Below, in pieces: positions 58,785 through 64,000 of a stretch of DNA of 64,000 bases. Under the pieces are notes generated by a model that saw only the letters and a program-made list of their open reading frames with translations, made no database searches and was not told the DNA's origin. A program made the position numbers and the translations under genes. Every line of letters begins with the position of its first letter. Positions within the stretch are counted from its first letter, which is position 1. The stretch covers positions 51,001 through 115,000 of the forward strand of contig JADNYV010000114.1 of NCBI GenBank assembly GCA_015501055.1, in the 5' to 3' direction. The DNA is from Mucidula mucida. Lineage: Eukaryota > Basidiomycota > Agaricomycetes > Agaricales > Physalacriaceae.

Positions 58785-60670
58785 AATGTTCACTCCAATG
58801 ATACCGTTGTAGGACATACTGAAAACGTGGGTATGCTGGGTCTCTCGACGCCCCTTCTTGCCGGAGCCAGATTTCGTACGTTCTGGCGACATAGAGGATC
58901 CTTCGCCGCCACCAAGCGCAAAGCCTTACTGAGTGGCAGTCGTCTATATAATTACCTGGAATTATACCAGTTACTGTCCTTACAAGCCTGTCTTAGTAGT
59001 TTGTCTACGTACAGTGGTTCCATTACAATTGTGTGTATAGTACATTACCTCCCACTCTATAGCACTCTATAGCATGGACAGTCCTACCATAGTAAGTGTG
59101 CCTCTCACTGTGGTCCTCTCAGAATATAGCACCATGGTATCAGAATATCCGACTATCCAGAAAGTCAGCCCATATTTCATCCATAGCACAATGGCACGAG
59201 TTGGACAACATCCCGACTCCATACCTAACATAATCGAGAAGAGTCGCGGTAGCCAAATTTGGTCACTAATGCGCCACAGCGGGTTTTCGATTCGGCCGCC
59301 GCGCTCACGGTCCCGGATATCGCACGGTAGAATGTCGTGACATTATGATCGCAAATAAACGAAGCAGAGATAGAGAAACAAGGCATTATAACGAAGTAGC
59401 GCGACAAGGACCGGTTACACTGTAATAAACATCTACAATAGAAATAAGCAGACTGACGACTCACTCCTCACTGGTAATTCCCATTCGTTCGCGCTCGGTA
59501 GAGGTTCTCGCTTGTTTGAATGGCCAACCGATATGTCTGTGAGCAGGTATGGCATCCCGTCTTGGTTGGAACCGTAGCGCTAGAGGTTGCACGAGATGGT
59601 TTAGATTTCTGGCATGCGCTGGTCGATTGGAGTAAGAAGGATATCAGCCCTTGCCTCGGATCCAGCCTGTACTTTGCAGTCCGCAAACCGAAGTAATGAT
59701 ATTAGAGCGTACACAAGGCCGAGCGACGTTGTTCGCTATGCGCGCTTTCTTGGTAGCGGGCAGCGATTTTTGCTTTTCCGGTCAAAATGACGTTTCATCG
59801 CTTTTGCGCGGTAGCCTAAATAAGGGGTTACCAACCAAGTAGACTTGGAGCCTGCCTTTTCTTCCTCGACTCCAAGGCAGCCATCGTGTCGAAATGAAAT
59901 CTGACTGGGAACTATTGAGGTAGAGAGCACTATAGCTCTGCGCGTGAGGGAAGGTGTGAGAGAGAGGCTTTGAAGATCACATCATTATAAAGCCGCATCT
60001 CTTAGTTGTCAGACTATCGACTTCTGTATCATGATGTGATAGGTGATGGGTCCAATACTCATGAAACAAGTACTCATTTGGAACAAGGACTTTGGTGGCG
60101 AGATAGAAGCTCATGAGGCTAGTCATCGAAAAGGCCCGACGCAGAGTATACTTCACTAGCGAAACATCGCTTGCAGCCAGTGATACGGGGCGACTTGTGA
60201 TGTTGACCCTCTTCATCAATGCCGGACTTGATGATTTTAGGATAATCCTCAGGCGTCGACACTGGGAGGGGCTCCGTATCGAGAAATCTGACCTACGACG
60301 TGTTGGTATATGATATATCGAGGAGGTAAGTTTTTTTTTACCACTCCCTACATGGTAACGAAAAAGAAAAAGGACGCGTCTTATCAAGGATAAGGCGTCC
60401 TGGAAATGATGGTAAGGCGCTTTGCCTGAACGTGGGAACTGTTTGGCTCCCAATTTGGAGCGTTTTGTTCGGTTTGTTCCCTCTTTTGTTATACCACAAT
60501 TGTCGATGTTGTTCCAAATGGATACATCTCTCGCGTATCAGGTCTCGTGGTACTCTCTGCACGCTTATAAAAGGTCGACCGACTCTGGTGATTTCTCTAC
60601 TTGTCACCGCCCAGATTTCCCAAGTACGTTTCCTGTCTTGTTGGTCTTCGCGTCTTGACTGCCTTACAGT
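58785..60670. other. Gene-free stretch
   Basis: Nearly 1.9 kb with no supported gene. Short repeats such as cactctatag twice at 59051-59071 are present. Open frames lack motifs. Confidence 0.4.
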
Positions 60671-62187
60671 ATGGCCGCCTCGCCTTCCGAAGAATTACAA
60701 GGCGGATCCCGCACTCTCCGACCATTTTGATTTCCCCGTCTTCACCAAAACCACCTCCAAAGGGACTGCCCGTCATTGCGCACTAGTGGCGAGTGCCATC
60801 CAAACTCGCCATTTCTACCTTTGTTGACAGTCTCTCCCATCCTGATGGACCTCAGCATTGTGTGCGATTCTACCTTGGATGCCTTAACATGTTCACGGAC
60901 ACAGATGTTGCTTTCCAGGAACTGCGTCTCGCCAGCCCCAAAATTTTCACCGCCATGCTGCACTTCCTCACATACAAGCGTAGCTCTCAAGTAATGTCAG
61001 CTTTGGAGACTAAGTTGCTTGCTGCAGCTGTCCAAAGGACGACACTAACTGGATTCACAATCTGAGCGACTCAGATGGTTCTTTACGCCGTCTCATCAGC
61101 CGCATATCCTCCCTACTCATCCAGGCCCTTATTCCCTTTGCAATTGCAGAGGTCACTTGGCCATCCCCTAGAGCGTATCCTGAAGGATGCAAAGAAAGCA
61201 GCGAAACGCGGGGAGCGCGCGCCATGGCCACTCAAGTCTGATGACGCGCTTCCAAATCCTCCGCAGGACATGCTTGATATGTTATGGCAACACTACAATA
61301 CATACAAGGACGGCCAGCTGTTACTCGTCATCCAACTCCTCCTCGGTGCCACCGGAACAACTCTCACTTCTCTCCTCCACGCCGTGCCCTGTTGGCCCAA
61401 ACAACTTGTGTCACATATCGACCGACTACTCAAGGACGCCTATTCAGATGCCCATGTTCATATGGACTTTCGTACTCTCACTCACTAGCCTTATACTATG
61501 CGGGTAGAGCGCTTCTTTCAGAAAACGATCCCTTGCTGGGGTTCGCCTGGGCTCCGCATGCGCCCGACACGGTCGGCTTATGACCAAGGCATTGCAGCAT
61601 GAACACGATCCCATGATAATACGCACTCTCGTCAGAGTTGGCAAGGTGCTCATCAAGTTCTGTTTCCGAATTCAACCCTCGCCTCATCTCTGATATGCCC
61701 TCATATTCACCGTTGATCGTGAAAGAGTACTTCGACGACGTAGGCCCAGACCTTCATGTTCTTGGCTTACGACAAGGACCGACGGCTTGCCCAGTCCGAT
61801 GTCTGTCAGGCTCCTGACTGTATGGAGACCTTCTCCACCCAGAATCGCAAACTCAAGACGTGTTCTGGGTGCAAGACCGTTTCTTACTGCTCTCGAGAAT
61901 GCCAAGTCTCAGCGTGGAAGCACTCACACGTGCCCCACAAACCGTTCTGTCCTGTCCTTGCAGCGTACAACGTCAAAATTGGCATAGATTGGCGCAAACT
62001 CTCGACGATTCTCGGGGACTGGCAGGTAATCAGGAAGCAGTCTTTAGATGCAGGAATAACACCTTCGGAGGCCAAGAAACTACTCCGCTTCGATTACGAA
62101 CTGATCAATTGGAAGAACTGTCGGAAGTTGGGAGAGGTGGATCCTGTTCGGACAAGGATGAGCATGGATTCTCTGTACTTGAATTGA
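60671..62187 (+). CDS. MYND zinc-finger protein, several frame breaks
   Basis: Intronless agaricomycete family of about 500 aa. Recognisable in order: RLPKNYKADPALSDHFDFPV, KLAISTFVDSL, VRFYLGCLNMFTDTDVAFQE, WIHNLSDSDGSLRRLISRIS, GHPLERILKDAKKAAKRGER, DMLWQHYNTYKDGQLLLVIQ and DAHVHMDFRTLT. The C-terminal MYND finger follows: CQAPDCMETF, then LKTCSGCKTVSYCSRECQ, then WKHSHVPHKPFC, giving the full Cys/His set. At least five single-base frame changes are needed (after the ATG, and near 60800, 61035, 61155 and 61490, with another around 61770). MYND fingers bind proline-rich peptides; the role is unknown. Pseudogene versus assembly error is unresolved. Confidence 0.75.
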
Positions 62188-63225
62188 TGTGGTGACTCGT
62201 ATATTGGCAGGCCACATTAAGCTTTCTTTTTTCTAGAATGAACGAATGAAAAATCATACCATGAATCAGTGTATCTTGAAATTCTCCAACCGAGTCTCCA
62301 TTGAATTCAAGGGTACTTCCGGCAGGCTGTCGTGCGACTTTTCCTGACCATTAATTCTTGGACGCCGAAGCATCGACAAGCAATGTTGGAAAGGAGTCAG
62401 TTGACGACTACTCACTCTCCTTTCGCCGTCGCGCTACCCTCAGTGGGAGGCCAATGTGCTAAGCGGTTTTCCTTGGGCATCTGATTTCTGGTACGGCTCT
62501 TTCCAATTCCGGAGTGTGGCGCAAGATGCTCTGACTCAAGCCGCCTTAGACGGAGATAGATATACATCGGCGGCCTGTCCCAGGAATGCAGCGAAGTCTA
62601 GTATTCCATCAGGAGGGATGCTTTGGGCCATAAGGGTTGGCTACATCCCCATTCGGGTGAGTCATTCGAATTGTGGCGATGGCGAATGCTGCATTCCAGT
62701 CAAATAACCATGTGATTCACGCTGAATGTAATGACAGGGCTAATGCATCGTGATCTGGCAAAAAACAATTGCAGTCAGAGTCGCTGTCAGGATTACAGCG
62801 TCTATTCGCCAAGGTCTAGAAATCTACTTGACAGCTGTGTTTTCTCCAAATGGAACAACAAAAGAAGGTCATTCCAAGAACAAGGCGCCCGCATGGGGCT
62901 GAACAGCTGCTGATAAGCGCTAAGCGAAGCCACACATGGGAACGAGGACCCACAATCGTCCAAATCGGGGAACGGCCATTCACGCGTCCAGCACGCATTT
63001 CTTGGTCGATTTGGGTGCTTGAAGTGGCATTCATGAGCTATTGCGTACCCGAAGGCATTCTCACTAGAGGGAAAGAACACGTCGAATGCACATTCGCGAG
63101 ACGAAAAGTACAAGGAAAAGGGACGATCCTGTTCTGATCTCCGCCAACTTTTCAGAACAATAGCGCTCAATCATGCGCTGATGGTTGCACCGCTCAGCTG
63201 TCTGCGCGGGCCGGGCCGTTTGGCC
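62188..63225. other. Gene-free stretch
   Basis: About 1 kb downstream of the MYND gene without a supported coding or RNA gene on either strand. Confidence 0.4.
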
Positions 63226-63294
63226 TATAAAAGAGGGAGCCTCAATTCCATTGTCTTCAATCCGGCTCTCTCTTCTACCAACACCACCATCATG
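63226..63294 (+). promoter_or_regulatory. TATA box, leader and start codon of an unresolved gene
   Basis: TATAAAA at 63226-63232 is followed by a CT-rich leader and accaccatcATG at 63292, a textbook fungal core promoter and start context. The ATG frame gives a short Arg-rich peptide. One frame over reads CLVVVAVALSCNG, which looks like a signal peptide hydrophobic core. A small secreted protein gene with an indel is possible but not demonstrated. Confidence 0.35.
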
Positions 63295-64000
63295 AGCCTT
63301 AGACGTCGAGCACCTTTGCCTCGTCGTCGTTGCGGTCGCTTTATCGTGCAATGGTACTGTCCTATGCTGCCTCATAGCAGGGCTCCTCATTGACATGGCT
63401 TTGTAGATCGCAACTCACCCCCCCTGGTCATAACGACCTGACATGTCACACAGACGTCGTCTGACCTGGCAAGACTACCACGTCGCCACGGTCGCGATTC
63501 ATTGCACGCACGATCGGCTGCACAACTGCGCCACATAACAGATCGTCGAAGCCTTGCTGGGGAGGGTCCCCACTCAAGTACGTTGATGTTCTAGATGCTG
63601 TCAGACATCACTAATGGCGACGTAGAATTTTCTTTCTATGTTTCTTCTTTTTCCTTCTTTCTTGTAAGTCGCCGCCCGACTTGTCTTTCTCGTGGCTAAC
63701 ATCGGCGTCCAGTTTTCTTCTCTCCTCTATGAATACGACCACCATACCCATTCAGCCTTCTCCTCAGCTAGAGTGACTCTCACCGCTTGATGTGCGCATG
63801 CGATGGCTGTCCGACAAGCACTCACAGCAAGAGGCCAACCCAAACGGGTCAGAAATGGCGCTGTGCAGTCGTCGGATGGCTGGAGCGTCCTCATCGGGTA
63901 CGAAAGCTCGTCAACTCGCTGTTGTTGTTTTGGTGGCGTAATCCGTGAGCGCCCCAATGCGAGCGCTCCGTAGCCATGGGGTCCCTGGTTCCCTGAGGCC

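Noticed and set aside
1..64000. CRISPR arrays, rRNA genes, retrotransposon polyproteins, viral genes
   Set aside because: No regularly spaced identical repeats, rRNA segments, reverse transcriptase or integrase motifs or viral proteins were seen; the tandem repeats at 23.4-23.9 kb are irregular and diverged.

Overview
The window is nuclear DNA of a filamentous basidiomycete, most likely an Agaricomycete. The evidence is dense short introns (about 45-60 nt, GT-AG with a CTRAY-like branch point), gene families typical of mushroom genomes (Zn2Cys6 regulator, F-box/LRR and MYND proteins, tandem seven-helix receptor-like genes, fungal P450s, class I sesquiterpene synthases), and nuclear tRNA genes with Pol III T-runs. 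There are no operons. All gene models were read by eye, with exon junctions checked for phase.

Layout. 0-5.4 kb: a P450 relic, a weak hypothetical locus, an intact Zn2Cys6 transcription factor and a hypothetical gene. 6.7-16.7 kb: a housekeeping-like stretch with a hotdog thioesterase, zuotin-type J protein, secreted M28-like protein, HNH-like protein, the queuine tRNA-ribosyltransferase accessory subunit and an F-box/LRR-like protein. 17-28 kb: tRNA-Ser(UGA), a GliT-like FAD oxidoreductase, a MITE-like foldback element, tRNA-Ser(CGA), an NmrA-like protein, a long gene-poor stretch with degenerate repeats, an F-box pseudogene, a membrane-anchored J protein and tRNA-Ser(AGA). 28-48 kb: a terpenoid-type biosynthetic cluster. 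48-64 kb: CTP-dependent diacylglycerol kinase, a second tRNA-Ser(AGA), three related 7TM genes with a BtaA-like lipid enzyme gene lodged between them, and a MYND zinc-finger gene.

The cluster is the main feature: SDR1, P450-A, P450-B, SDR2, aldo-keto reductase, terpene synthase TS1, GMC oxidoreductase, TS2, then decayed TS3 and GMC fragments. Three head-to-head pairs (P450-A/P450-B, SDR2/AKR, TS1/GMC) share intergenic promoters, and two of those intergenic regions contain a homologous block of about 210-250 bp, which suggests promoter duplication and co-regulation. A plausible flow is farnesyl diphosphate cyclised by TS1 and/or TS2, then oxidised by the P450s, GMC enzyme and dehydrogenases. 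The product cannot be read from the sequence. The TS-GMC module has been copied at least once more and has decayed.

A caution for all users: many otherwise well-preserved genes carry isolated one-base indels, often in homopolymers (zuotin, NmrA-like, MYND, GMC, TS2, both P450s, one 7TM gene), while others such as QTRT2, TS1, SDR2, AKR, the M28-like and HNH-like genes read cleanly. Either assembly error or real decay could explain this, and it should be settled before any gene is called dead.
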